NCBI GenBank assembly: GCA_030432635.1 | Contig: JAUIMB010000014.1 | Coordinates: 1 to 64,000, forward strand | Origin: Bacteroidia bacterium | GTDB taxonomy: Bacteria; Bacteroidota; Bacteroidia; Flavobacteriales; Flavobacteriaceae | Reading direction: 5' to 3' | DNA length: 64,000 bases | In this document: positions 49,955 through 59,392 of the stretch, piece after piece | Layout: each line of letters opens with the position of its first letter | Position numbering within the stretch: position 1 is the stretch's first letter | Made by a program: the position numbers and the translations under genes | The notes under the pieces: generated by a model | What the model saw: only the letters and a program-made list of their open reading frames with translations | Told to the model about the DNA's origin: nothing | Databases searched by the model: none

Positions 49955-51169
49955 CTACATTTCCAATGCTTTCTTAATATCGTTATCCATTAATAACTCT
50001 ACTGGGTTTTCCAAAGCCTCCTTGACAGCTACCAAAAAGCCAACAGATTCTCTTCCATCAATAATTCTGTGATCATAAGACAGTGCCACAAACATAACTG
50101 GTCGTATTTCAACCTTTCCGTCAATGGCTACTGGACGCTCAACAATATTGTGCATCCCAAGAATACCACTTTGAGGTGGATTGATAATTGGTGTAGACAA
50201 CATACTTCCGAACACACCTCCATTTGAAATGGTAAAGGTTCCTCCTGTCATTTCATCCACAGTAATTTTTCCATCTCGCGCTCTTAGGGCCAAACGTTTC
50301 ACTTCGCTTTCAACTCCTCTGAAACTCAAGTTTTCAGCATTTCTAATCACAGGCACCATCAATCCTTTTGGTCCAGAAACCGCAATACTGATATCACAAA
50401 AATCATAGGAAATCATTTCCTTACCATCTATCATTGAGTTAACAGCTGGATACATTTTTAAGGCACGAACCACTGCAAGCGTAAAGAAACTCATAAACCC
50501 AAGGCTCACGCCATGTTTTGTCTTAAATGCTTCTTTGTATTGCTTACGTAAATCAAAAATAGGAGACATGTCTACCTCATTGAAGGTCGTCAACATAGCT
50601 GTTGTGTTCTTGGCTTCAACTAAACGTTCAGCAACTTTTCTTCTCAGCATCGACATTTTGCTTCGAGACGTTCCTCGACTTCCTCCTGCTGGTGTTCCCA
50701 TCGAAGGAACAGCCTTTACTGCATCATCTTTGGTTATTCTTCCATCTTTGCCTGTTCCAGAAACTGTTGTTGCCTCAATGCCTTTTTCATCCAATATTTT
50801 TTTGGCGGCTGGACTTGGCGTTCCTGTGGCATAAGTCTTACTGCTTTCAGTCGATTTGGTTGGTTCCGCTTTTTTAGGTTCTTCCTGCGTTTCTGCTTTT
50901 ACAGAAGCGCTGGTCTCTCCTTCTGGTTTTTCAGCTGCAGTATCAATTAGACAAACCACAGCACCAACAGCTACAGCATCTCCTTCCTCAGCTTTTAAAG
51001 TGATGGTTCCACTCGCTTCCGCAGGCAATTCCAATGTTGCTTTATCACTATCGACTTCAGCAATCGCTTGGTCTTTTTCAACATAATCACCATCTGAGAC
51101 TAACCATTCAGCAATTTCTACTTCAGTGATGGACTCTCCTGGCGAAGGAACTTTCATTTCTAAAATCAT
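49955..51169 (-). CDS. sucB: 2-oxoglutarate dehydrogenase E2 (dihydrolipoyl succinyltransferase)
   Basis: The 404-residue E2 transfers the succinyl group to CoA. It has an N-terminal lipoyl domain with the lipoylated Lys in [14 protein letters not shown], an Ala/Pro/Glu/Lys-rich linker, a peripheral subunit-binding domain ([13 protein letters not shown]), and a catalytic domain ending in [15 protein letters not shown] with the active-site His and Asp. It follows sucA (E1) by 75 nt on the same strand. It is also called odhB. Confidence 0.96.
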   Translation of the reverse strand: MILEMKVPSPGESITEVEIAEWLVSDGDYVEKDQAIAEVDSDKATLELPAEASGTITLKAEEGDAVAVGAVVCLIDTAAEKPEGETSASVKAETQEEPKKAEPTKSTESSKTYATGTPSPAAKKILDEKGIEATTVSGTGKDGRITKDDAVKAVPSMGTPAGGSRGTSRSKMSMLRRKVAERLVEAKNTTAMLTTFNEVDMSPIFDLRKQYKEAFKTKHGVSLGFMSFFTLAVVRALKMYPAVNSMIDGKEMISYDFCDISIAVSGPKGLMVPVIRNAENLSFRGVESEVKRLALRARDGKITVDEMTGGTFTISNGGVFGSMLSTPIINPPQSGILGMHNIVERPVAIDGKVEIRPVMFVALSYDHRIIDGRESVGFLVAVKEALENPVELLMDNDIKKALEM

Positions 51170-51244
51170 CGTTCTATAATTTTATTTTATGCGTTTGTTT
51201 CAGTTTTTATCTTTTGTACTTCGATTATGAAGTGCTTTTAATTT

Positions 51245-54001
51245 TTAGCGTTGATTGTTTTTGGTCTTGTCAAACACGTAATCAATCACTTCCTGATGAC
51301 GTATTTTTGACCTTACACTGCTACCAGCGGCTGGTGCTCCATAAGGCCTACGCGTTGCTGCTCTAAAGGTTTTTGCTTCATCCAAATGCATCAGCATGTG
51401 ACCGTAAGCTCCCATATTTCTAGGTTCTTCTTGTGCCCATACAATGTCTTCTGCAGTTTTATAGTGGCTCAAAATAGTCTTGATTTCCTTTTCAGGTAAG
51501 GGGAACAACTGTTCGATTCTCACCAAAGCAACATCATCTCTATTGAGCTTTTCCCGTTCTTCCAAAAGATCATAGTAGAATTTTCCTGTTACAAAGACCA
51601 ATGTTTTCACCTGATCTACTTTTGCGGTAGCATCATCGATAACCATTTGAAAACTTCCGTTGGCAAATTCATCAACTGAAGACACTACCAATGGATGACG
51701 CAATAAACTCTTTGGAGTAAACACAATGAGTGGTTTTCTGAAATCGGCTTTCATTTGTTTACGTAGCAAATGATACATATTCGCTGGAGTTGTACAATCC
51801 ATGACATACATATTATCCTTCGCACATAACTGAAGGTAACGCTCCATACGTCCCGATGAATGTTCTGCACCTTGCCCTTCATAGCCATGAGGCAATAGCA
51901 TCACCAAGCCATTTTGAAGTTTCCACTTATCTTCTGCTGCAGAAATATACTGATCCAGCATGATCTGGGCACCATTACTAAAATCACCAAATTGTGCTTC
52001 CCAAATTGTTAGTGTTTTTGGACTTGCCATTGCATAGCCATAATCAAAGCCTACAACTCCATATTCTGAAAGTAAGGAGTTATAAATAAAGAATTTCCCT
52101 TGGGAATCACTAATTTGATTAAGTAATAGGATTTCCTCTTCACTATCTTCTACCTTTATCACAGCATGTCGATGCGAAAATGTGCCACGTTCGACATCCT
52201 GTCCAGAAATTCGAACATCATACCCTTCTTCAAGTAAAGTCCCATAAGCCAAATGTTCGGCCATTGCCCAATCAAGCTTATCTTCATCAAACATACTTTG
52301 ACGTGATTGTACTAGTCGCTCGATTTTACGAATGAACTTTTTGTCTTCAGGTAAGGTCGAAATAACCTTTGTGATGCGCTCTAATCCTTCCTTTGGATAA
52401 GTTGTATCCACTGGAGACATCATTTCATCTTCGACTACAATTTTATAATTTTCCCATTCATCTTGCATGAAAGGGGTGATAATTGTCTTGTCTATTTTTC
52501 TGGAATCTTCAAGTTTTACCTCGAGCTTATCCTTGTATTCTTTCTCTAATTTAGCCACATAATCCTTATCTATAACACCTTCAGCAATGAGCTTTTCAGC
52601 ATAGATATCTCTCGGGTTTTTATGTTTAGCGATTGCTTTGTATAGTTTAGGCTGTGTAAAACGAGGTTCATCACCTTCGTTATGACCATACTTTCTGTAA
52701 CCCAATAAATCTATAAACACATCTCTTTTGAACTTCATTCTAAAATGTAGAGCAAACAAAGCCGCATGAACTACAGCTTCAGCATCATCGGCATTAACGT
52801 GCATAACAGGAGATAAGGTCACTTTGCCAACATCGGTACAATAAGTACTCGAGCGTCCATCAAGGTAATTGGTTGTAAATCCGATTTGGTTATTGACCAC
52901 AATGTGAATGGTTCCGTTAGTACTGTAACCATCTAATTTGGCCATTTGTACAACCTCGTATACCAACCCTTGTCCAGAAATTGCTGCATCACCATGCACG
53001 ACAATTGGGAGAACTTGTGACGGGTTGTCGGGATATTTATCATCTTGTTTTGCCCTCACAATACCTTCCACTACTGCACCTACGGTTTCAAGATGTGACG
53101 GATTTGGAGCAATATTAAGATTAATTTGTTTTCCACTATCGGTAGTTCGGTTACTTGTCCAGCCTAAGTGGTATTTCACATCACCATCAAACACTTCTTG
53201 TTCATAATCCTTTCCGTCGAATTCACTAAAAATATCCTTTGCTGATTTTCCAAAGATATTGGTCAATGTGCTTAATCGTCCTCGATGTGCCATACCCATG
53301 ACAAATTCCTTAACGCCATGTTCTGAAGCATTTTCGATAAGCGAATCGAGAGCAGGAATCAACGATTCATTACCTTCGAGTGAGAATCGTTTTTGGCCAA
53401 CATATTTGGTATGCAGAAAACTTTCAAATGAAACGGCTTCATTTAATTTTTTTAGAATGTGCTTTTTTTGGTCAACGGAAAATTGAGGCTGATTATCGTT
53501 GATGTTTAGTTTGCTTTGAATCCATTCAATTTCCTCTGGCTTTCTGATATACATATACTCTACACCAATAGAATCACAATAGATGCTTTCCAAATGCTGA
53601 ACGATACGTCTTAAGGTTTGTCTCCCAATACCAAGGATTTCTCCAGCATCAAAGGTGATATCTAAGTCGCTTTCAGATAATCCAAATGTTTCTAATGCTA
53701 GTGTTGGTACATATTTTCTGCGTTCACGAACAGGATTGGTCTTGGTAAATAAATGTCCACGACTACGATAACCGTCAATAAGTTTTACAACCTGAAATTC
53801 CTTTTGAACATGTTCTGGGATTTGTGTGGATACACCTTCGACGATGTCTCCATCCATTCCAAAGCTTTCACTCCCAAAATCGTAACCTTGGAAAAAGGCA
53901 CGCCAACTAGGTTCTACAGAATCGGGATTTTTTTGATATTGTTCGTATAAATCAGCAAAGTACGCTGTATGTGCTGCGTTTAAGAAGGAATATTTATCCA
54001 T
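51245..54001 (-). CDS. sucA: 2-oxoglutarate dehydrogenase E1
   Basis: The 918-residue thiamine-diphosphate enzyme decarboxylates 2-oxoglutarate in the citric acid cycle. The N-terminal E2-binding segment (SFLNAAHTAYFADLYEQY, SWRAFFQGYDFG), the active-site region MAHRGRLSTLTNIFGK, the cofactor motif GDAAISGQG...NNQIGFTT and the C-terminal transketolase-like part (LPHGYEGQGAEHSSGR) are clear. Upstream on the minus strand, TATTTTTG (54041-54048) is a fitting -7 element. E1 and E2 form one operon; the lipoamide dehydrogenase is not in the window. Confidence 0.97.
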   Translation of the reverse strand: MDKYSFLNAAHTAYFADLYEQYQKNPDSVEPSWRAFFQGYDFGSESFGMDGDIVEGVSTQIPEHVQKEFQVVKLIDGYRSRGHLFTKTNPVRERRKYVPTLALETFGLSESDLDITFDAGEILGIGRQTLRRIVQHLESIYCDSIGVEYMYIRKPEEIEWIQSKLNINDNQPQFSVDQKKHILKKLNEAVSFESFLHTKYVGQKRFSLEGNESLIPALDSLIENASEHGVKEFVMGMAHRGRLSTLTNIFGKSAKDIFSEFDGKDYEQEVFDGDVKYHLGWTSNRTTDSGKQINLNIAPNPSHLETVGAVVEGIVRAKQDDKYPDNPSQVLPIVVHGDAAISGQGLVYEVVQMAKLDGYSTNGTIHIVVNNQIGFTTNYLDGRSSTYCTDVGKVTLSPVMHVNADDAEAVVHAALFALHFRMKFKRDVFIDLLGYRKYGHNEGDEPRFTQPKLYKAIAKHKNPRDIYAEKLIAEGVIDKDYVAKLEKEYKDKLEVKLEDSRKIDKTIITPFMQDEWENYKIVVEDEMMSPVDTTYPKEGLERITKVISTLPEDKKFIRKIERLVQSRQSMFDEDKLDWAMAEHLAYGTLLEEGYDVRISGQDVERGTFSHRHAVIKVEDSEEEILLLNQISDSQGKFFIYNSLLSEYGVVGFDYGYAMASPKTLTIWEAQFGDFSNGAQIMLDQYISAAEDKWKLQNGLVMLLPHGYEGQGAEHSSGRMERYLQLCAKDNMYVMDCTTPANMYHLLRKQMKADFRKPLIVFTPKSLLRHPLVVSSVDEFANGSFQMVIDDATAKVDQVKTLVFVTGKFYYDLLEEREKLNRDDVALVRIEQLFPLPEKEIKTILSHYKTAEDIVWAQEEPRNMGAYGHMLMHLDEAKTFRAATRRPYGAPAAGSSVRSKIRHQEVIDYVFDKTKNNQR

Positions 54002-54136
54002 TATTTGGTGTAAGTCGTTTACGCTTCAACAAAATTTAAACAAAAATACAACAATTACTAAAAATAGATACGATTTTGATATATTTATAAGGCAAACCTT
54101 TTTATGTTATTTATGATGTTTTTTTCTCATTCCAAA

Positions 54137-54649
54137 ATGCTGAAATCACGGATTGTTTTTGTTGTGATATTCGGACTTTCAACACTAACTTTTGCTCAAA
54201 ACCACGAAGAACCTTCTACTTTTTGGAGCAAGGTGCGTTTTGGAGGAGGTATAGGGTTGAGTTTTGGTAATGGCTTTTTTAGTGGAACATTAGCGCCAAG
54301 CGGCATTTACGAGTTCAATCCAAATTTCGCATTGGGCTTGGGACTTAATGGCACTTACAACAGTGTTAAAAACAGATACAATTCGACGATTTTAGGCGGA
54401 AGTGTCATTGGACTATACAGTCCAATTCAAGAGCTTCAAGTATCAGGTGAATTTGAACAATTGAACGTTAGTCAAAATTTTGATGACGATAGTTTCAGCA
54501 ACCGAAATTATTGGGTTCCAGCATTGTTTATTGGTGTGGGTTATCGTACTAACAATGTGACCATCGGAATACGATATGACCTACTTTACAACCAAGGAAA
54601 AAGCGTTTATGCTGATCCTTGGATGCCTTTTATCCGTGTGTTTTTTTAG
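54137..54649 (+). CDS. small outer-membrane beta-barrel protein
   Basis: The 170-residue protein starts at the ATG of MLKSRIVFVVIFGLSTLTFAQ, a signal peptide; the frame extends to an earlier ATG at 54104 but with an odd leader. The mature part has about eight strands (GGGIGLSFGNGFFSG, GLGLNGTYNSVKN, WVPALFIGVGYRTNNVTIGIRY) ending in Phe-Phe, typical of an eight-stranded barrel. Proteins of this kind beside sucA are sometimes labelled alpha-ketoglutarate decarboxylase in databases; nothing in this sequence supports such an activity. Confidence 0.75.
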   Translation: MLKSRIVFVVIFGLSTLTFAQNHEEPSTFWSKVRFGGGIGLSFGNGFFSGTLAPSGIYEFNPNFALGLGLNGTYNSVKNRYNSTILGGSVIGLYSPIQELQVSGEFEQLNVSQNFDDDSFSNRNYWVPALFIGVGYRTNNVTIGIRYDLLYNQGKSVYADPWMPFIRVFF

Positions 54650-54666
54650 ATGAAAATGGTTTTGGA

Positions 54667-55020
54667 TCAGCTCGAATATTTATGTCGAAGCCACACCTTT
54701 TGCCATTCGCGTTGCAAGATCAAAAAAGTAACTTCTTCAGAAAGTCGCAAGGTATCATCTCCATCAAGCCGCTTAATTTTTGCTTCGGAAACATCGACAA
54801 TATAAAGCAAGTTTAAATATTCTGTAAACTTGTGTTGAATGAGTTTAAATACCTCTTCATGCAATAAGTATTTTAAGCTTGAAGGAAGTATTTGCTCGTC
54901 AAAATCGAGAGCTATGTTTGCCAATAAAAAATCCTTATTGATCTGTTTGACAAGCTGTGAATAAAGGTCAAGAGCTTCAGCTTCGGAAATTAGCTTTTCA
55001 AATGTAGTTGGCAAACCCAT
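54667..55020 (-). CDS. conserved hypothetical protein, 117 residues
   Basis: This soluble, mostly helical protein has many Leu, Lys and Asp residues and no recognised domain. It starts 9 nt after the stop of the polyprenyl synthetase on the same strand, so it is probably cotranscribed. The gene ends 17 nt from the convergent barrel gene. Confidence 0.7.
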   Translation of the reverse strand: MGLPTTFEKLISEAEALDLYSQLVKQINKDFLLANIALDFDEQILPSSLKYLLHEEVFKLIQHKFTEYLNLLYIVDVSEAKIKRLDGDDTLRLSEEVTFLILQREWQKVWLRHKYSS

Positions 55021-55029
55021 GATTCAAGA

Positions 55030-56004
55030 TTAGACCGTTCTATCCATGAGGCTATTGCCAAAACTACGCAACGCCTCTTTATTAGCTTCTGAAATTTTAA
55101 CTGTGTCTAGAACCGAAAAGGCTTTTTGAGTATACATTTCGATTTCCTGTCGGGCAGCCGCTGCAGATCCACTGGATTCAAATATGGAGGTAACGGCTTC
55201 TATTTTGTCTTTATTATCAGAAGGGTTAACGCTGTACAAATGTTCCAATTGTTTTTTGTCTGCGGCATTTGAAAATTCAAGTGCCTTGAGGTACAGGAAT
55301 GTTTTCTTGTTCTCTATAATATCTCCACCTATTTGCTTCCCAAAGGTTTCAGGATCTCCAAAAGCATCGAGATAATCGTCTTGTAGCTGAAAGGCAATGC
55401 CGAGGTTTTTACCAAAGTCATAAATCGCATTCTTACAGTCTTCAGAAGCCTCTGCAACAATGGCTCCCATTTTCATGGCAGCACCTACCAATACGGCTGT
55501 CTTATACTCAATCATTCTTAAATATTCCTGAATCGTTACATCATCTCGCATCTCAAAATCCACATCATACTGTTGACCCTCGCAGACCTGTAGCGCAGTT
55601 TCACTAAACAATTTTGCCAATTCCAGAAATATATGTGGCTCATAGTTTTCAAATAACTGATATGCCATAATCAACATAGCGTCTCCTGATAAAATCCCAG
55701 TATTGACATCCCATTTTTCGTGAACTGTAGTTTGTCCGCGACGCAAAGGTGCATCGTCCATTATATCATCATGAACCAACGAAAAATTATGGAATACCTC
55801 AACACTTAAGGCAGCATCCATGGCCTTTTCTGGACTGCAATCAAAAATTTCAGCTGTCATTAGCGTCAAAATCGGACGCAAGCGTTTGCCTCCAAGTTTC
55901 AGGATGTATTGAATCGGTTCATAAAGTGTACTTGGGTCCTTGGGCTTTATATAATTGTCCAAATAGTCTACAAAAGCAGCGTGGTAAGATGACAAATGTT
56001 TCAT
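55030..56004 (-). CDS. polyprenyl diphosphate synthase
   Basis: The 324-residue trans-isoprenyl diphosphate synthase has the substrate-binding motif GGKRLRP, the first Asp-rich motif DDIMDD and the second QLQDDYLD, with a KKTFLYL segment after it. It elongates isoprenoid chains for quinones or carotenoids; chain length cannot be read from motifs alone, though a geranylgeranyl or octaprenyl type is likely. It heads a two-gene unit with the 117-residue protein. Confidence 0.93.
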   Translation of the reverse strand: MKHLSSYHAAFVDYLDNYIKPKDPSTLYEPIQYILKLGGKRLRPILTLMTAEIFDCSPEKAMDAALSVEVFHNFSLVHDDIMDDAPLRRGQTTVHEKWDVNTGILSGDAMLIMAYQLFENYEPHIFLELAKLFSETALQVCEGQQYDVDFEMRDDVTIQEYLRMIEYKTAVLVGAAMKMGAIVAEASEDCKNAIYDFGKNLGIAFQLQDDYLDAFGDPETFGKQIGGDIIENKKTFLYLKALEFSNAADKKQLEHLYSVNPSDNKDKIEAVTSIFESSGSAAAARQEIEMYTQKAFSVLDTVKISEANKEALRSFGNSLMDRTV

Positions 56005-56087
56005 TGTGTAAAAGTAATGTAATTACCCAAAAAAATGAATGAGTGAGGCAAATAGATTCGCCAATGTTAAAAAATCATTAAAACTTT

Positions 56088-56115
56088 GGAAACTTTTTTT
56101 GTTTTTAAAGTTTCC
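56088..56115 (+). promoter_or_regulatory. inverted repeat between -33 and -7, candidate TetR operator
   Basis: GGAAACTTT (56088-56096) and AAAGTTTCC (56107-56115) are perfect inverted arms 10 nt apart. The arms lie over the promoter (TTTG at 56098-56101, -7 at 56121-56128), the standard place for autorepression by the TetR protein encoded next. Confidence 0.6.
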
Positions 56116-56120
56116 TGATG

Positions 56121-56128
56121 TAATTTTG
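56121..56128 (+). promoter_or_regulatory. -7 promoter element of the efflux operon
   Basis: TAATTTTG matches TAnnTTTG, with TTTG 19 nt upstream at 56098-56101. Confidence 0.7.
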
Positions 56129-56138
56129 CCTGAGAATT

Positions 56139-56750
56139 ATGAAGCAAGATATTTTAAAAACAGCAGTCGATTTGTTCTTAACCTATGGGTTTAAGAGTGT
56201 AACCATGGATGATATTGCCAATGCAAAAGGCATCTCTAAAAAGACCATTTACCAGTATTTTGAAAACAAAACTGTTTTGGTTGAAGCCGCAGTGATGCTT
56301 TTGTTTCAAATTATTTCCAGTGGAATTGAAGACATTAGATCCCAAGAAAAAAATCCTATTGAGGAAATTTATGAGATTAAACAGTTTTTAATGAAAAATT
56401 TAAAAGACGAAAAATCATCTCCTCAATATCAATTGGAAAAATATTACCCAAAGATTTTTCATGATATAAAAGAAAAACAATTTTGTGTTATGGAAGATTG
56501 TGTCGGATGCAATTTAGAGCGTGGTAAAACAATGGGATTGTTTAGGGAGGATTTGAATACCGAGTTCATCTCTAAAATCTATTTCAATTGTATGATGGCT
56601 TTAAAGGACAAATCATTATTCCCATTAGAACATTTTTCTATGAGAATGCTCATGAACAACTATCTCGAATATCACTTGCGTGGTATTTGTACGAATAAAG
56701 GACTAGAACACCTAAACAACTATTTACAAATCAATCAAAACGATAATTAA
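56139..56750 (+). CDS. TetR-family transcriptional regulator
   Basis: The 203-residue repressor has the N-terminal HTH (LFLTYGFKSVTMDDIANAKGISKKTIYQYFENK, about 12-44) and an all-helical ligand-binding C-terminal domain with several Cys. Its stop overlaps the start of the TolC gene by one base. It probably senses a substrate of the pump encoded downstream. Confidence 0.93.
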   Translation: MKQDILKTAVDLFLTYGFKSVTMDDIANAKGISKKTIYQYFENKTVLVEAAVMLLFQIISSGIEDIRSQEKNPIEEIYEIKQFLMKNLKDEKSSPQYQLEKYYPKIFHDIKEKQFCVMEDCVGCNLERGKTMGLFREDLNTEFISKIYFNCMMALKDKSLFPLEHFSMRMLMNNYLEYHLRGICTNKGLEHLNNYLQINQNDN

Positions 56751-58165
56751 TGAAATACATCTCAATTATTCTTTTAGGGTTATTCTTTTCATGGTCGACC
56801 TTAGCCCAAGAGGAGAATGTCTATAATTTTAACCTACAGGAAGCGATAGATTATGCTCTAGAAAACAACCGATCAGCACAAAACGCTACTCGAGATATTG
56901 AAGCCGCCAAAAAGCAAAAATGGGAAACTACAGCGATAGGACTTCCTCAGGTGAACGTTGGCGTAGATTATCAAAGATGGCTAAAACAACAAGTTCAACT
57001 TTTACCAGCTGCCGCTTTTGACAACACCCAAAGCACTATAGACATTGTCAATGATTATTTTGATGTCACACAAGATAATTTTGACATCTCGACACCTCAA
57101 GGGTTTATTCCATTGCGATTTGGAACCAAACAGAATGTCACAGCCACTGCGACGCTTTCCCAATTACTTTTTGATGGGTCTTATTTGGTAGGCTTACAAT
57201 CAGCTAAAGTGTATTTGCAAATTTCTGAAAATGCCAAAATCAAAACCGATTTAGAGGTAAGAAAAGCTGTGATCAATGCCTATGGAAATGTCCTATTGGC
57301 AGAAGAAAGCATTGCTATTTTAGAAAGAAACCTTGAAGTCTTGAACAAGAATCTCAACGAAACCACCAAGATTTATGAAAATGGTCTTGAAGAGGAAGAA
57401 AGTGTTGAGCAACTAAAAATCACACTGTCTAGTGTTGAAAGCAACTTAAGAAATACTGAGCGATTAAAAACATTGGCTTATCAAATGTTTAACATTACAC
57501 TTGGTATCGATTTAAATGCGCAAACCACCCTCACAGATAACCTAGAATCCTTAACAGCTCAAAATATGAGTCTGGATCTCTTAGAAGCTGACGAATCTGT
57601 AGAGAATACAATTGATTTTCAAATTTCTGAAAATGATATGATTTCAAAAGAATTGTTGGTGAAGCTTGAAAAAAGCAAGGCACTACCAACGTTAAATGCG
57701 TTTGTAAATGGTGGTTATTCAGCCTTTAGTGACGACTTTTCCTTTTTTGACAAAGGTCAAAACTGGTTCGGTTCATCATTGTTTGGCGTGAGTTTGAATA
57801 TCCCTATTTTCAGTTCCGGAATGCGAAGCGCTTCAACTCAACGCGCACAAATAAATCTTGAAAAAGCAAAAGCAAATTTAACTGAAACCGAACAACAAAT
57901 AAAGCTTCAAATAGCAAATGCCAAAAGCGAATACCAGTTTGCAATTGAAGAATATAACAACAAAAAAGAAAATCTTAATCTCGCCGAACGTATCGAATCA
58001 AAAAATCAAACCAAATTTTTTGAAGGTATTGCCTCAAGTTTTGAGTTACGCCAAGCACAAACCCAACTATATACTACCCAACAAGAGTTTTTACAAGCCA
58101 TGCTCAACGTCATAAACGCTAAGGCTGAATTAGAAACCATACTTAACAATGTTCAAACCAACTAA
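56750..58165 (+). CDS. TolC-family outer-membrane efflux protein
   Basis: The 471-residue protein has a signal peptide (MKYISIILLGLFFSWSTLAQ) and two repeats of the outer-membrane factor fold with long helices (LQEAIDYALENNRSAQNA, EYNNKKENLNLAERIESKNQ). It forms the trimeric exit channel. It is the second gene of a tetR-tolC-adaptor-permease operon. Confidence 0.93.
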   Translation: MKYISIILLGLFFSWSTLAQEENVYNFNLQEAIDYALENNRSAQNATRDIEAAKKQKWETTAIGLPQVNVGVDYQRWLKQQVQLLPAAAFDNTQSTIDIVNDYFDVTQDNFDISTPQGFIPLRFGTKQNVTATATLSQLLFDGSYLVGLQSAKVYLQISENAKIKTDLEVRKAVINAYGNVLLAEESIAILERNLEVLNKNLNETTKIYENGLEEEESVEQLKITLSSVESNLRNTERLKTLAYQMFNITLGIDLNAQTTLTDNLESLTAQNMSLDLLEADESVENTIDFQISENDMISKELLVKLEKSKALPTLNAFVNGGYSAFSDDFSFFDKGQNWFGSSLFGVSLNIPIFSSGMRSASTQRAQINLEKAKANLTETEQQIKLQIANAKSEYQFAIEEYNNKKENLNLAERIESKNQTKFFEGIASSFELRQAQTQLYTTQQEFLQAMLNVINAKAELETILNNVQTN

Positions 58166-58186
58166 TCAATTTCGTAATACCACATC

Positions 58187-59377
58187 ATGAAAAAAATATA
58201 TCTACTAGTCATCACAACTTTAATTCTAGCCTCTTGTGGAGGTGAACAGAAAAAGAACTCAATGGAGCACGTTTTGAACTCCAATAACCTCGAGTTATTA
58301 CGTCAAAAGCGAGCCGAAATTGTTGCAGAGCAACATGAAGCTAGCGAAAAACTTAAACAATTAGACGCTGTTATTTCAAAAATAGATACTGTTAAGAAGG
58401 TACCTTTAATAACAACGTTCACGGCTAAGCAAGAAGCGTTTAACCATTACTTTGAAGTTCAAGGTAACGTCACTACAAAAGACCTATTGGTCATCACTCC
58501 TGAGTACAATGGTATTTTAACGCATGTGTATGTAAAAGAAGGCCAAAAGGTTAGCAAAGGACAAATTTTGGGAAAGATTGACGATGGTGGATTAGGTCAG
58601 CAATTGTCACAACTTCAAATTCAAGCCGATTTAGCAAAGACCACTTATGAGCGCCAAAAGCGCCTTTGGGACCAAAACATTGGTAGTGAAATTCAGTTTT
58701 TACAAACAAAATCCAATTATGAGGCTCAGCAAAAGGCCGTTGACCAATTAAAACAACAGGTCGCCAAAACAACGGTAAGAGCTCCTTTTTCAGGAACTAT
58801 AGATGACGTTATAACTGAGCAAGGAAGCGTTGTGGCTGCTGGTCAATCGCCTTTAATGCGCATTGTTAACCTCAACAATATGTACATTGAAACCGATGTG
58901 CCTGAGCGTTATATCAAAGATGTTACCAAGGGTAAGCACGTAGATGTTGAGTTTCCTGTACTTGGAAAAACCGTAGAAACCAGTGTGCGTCAAGCAGGAG
59001 ATTTCATTAATCCTGCTAACAGGACTTTTAAGGTCGAGGTTGGGTTACCAAAAGGAGATACATCCATCAAGCCAAACTTAACAGCGAAATTAAAGATTAA
59101 TGACTACACCAGTGAAAATGCCATTCTTATTCCTCAAAGTGTGATTTCTGAAAATGCCGAAGGTGAGCAATACATCTACATTGTAGAAAATAAAAACAGT
59201 AAGAGTGAAGGCACAGCAAAGAAAGTGATCATTCAAACAGGAAAATCCCAAGCTGATGTTATTGAGGTCCTTTCTGGAATTGAAAAAGGTGCGGAAATCA
59301 TCAAAGAAGGTGCACGTAGTGTTAAAGACCAACAAACCGTCAAGGTAATCGATATCAACAAAGACACAAACAACTAA
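58187..59377 (+). CDS. RND efflux periplasmic adaptor (lipoprotein)
   Basis: The 396-residue membrane-fusion protein has a lipoprotein signal (MKKIYLLVITTLILASC, Cys17), a coiled coil (about 30-65 and again in the hairpin), a lipoyl/barrel-sandwich domain (VYVKEGQKVSKGQILGKIDD and APFSGTIDDVITEQGSVV) and a beta-barrel domain. It links the permease to the TolC channel. It lies 21 nt after the TolC gene. Confidence 0.94.
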   Translation: MKKIYLLVITTLILASCGGEQKKNSMEHVLNSNNLELLRQKRAEIVAEQHEASEKLKQLDAVISKIDTVKKVPLITTFTAKQEAFNHYFEVQGNVTTKDLLVITPEYNGILTHVYVKEGQKVSKGQILGKIDDGGLGQQLSQLQIQADLAKTTYERQKRLWDQNIGSEIQFLQTKSNYEAQQKAVDQLKQQVAKTTVRAPFSGTIDDVITEQGSVVAAGQSPLMRIVNLNNMYIETDVPERYIKDVTKGKHVDVEFPVLGKTVETSVRQAGDFINPANRTFKVEVGLPKGDTSIKPNLTAKLKINDYTSENAILIPQSVISENAEGEQYIYIVENKNSKSEGTAKKVIIQTGKSQADVIEVLSGIEKGAEIIKEGARSVKDQQTVKVIDINKDTNN

Positions 59378-59392
59378 CGATCAACCAAAGTT

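Noticed and set aside
54137-54649. Alpha-ketoglutarate decarboxylase label for the barrel protein beside sucA
   Set aside because: The sequence is a signal peptide plus a small beta-barrel; no thiamine-diphosphate or decarboxylase motif is present.
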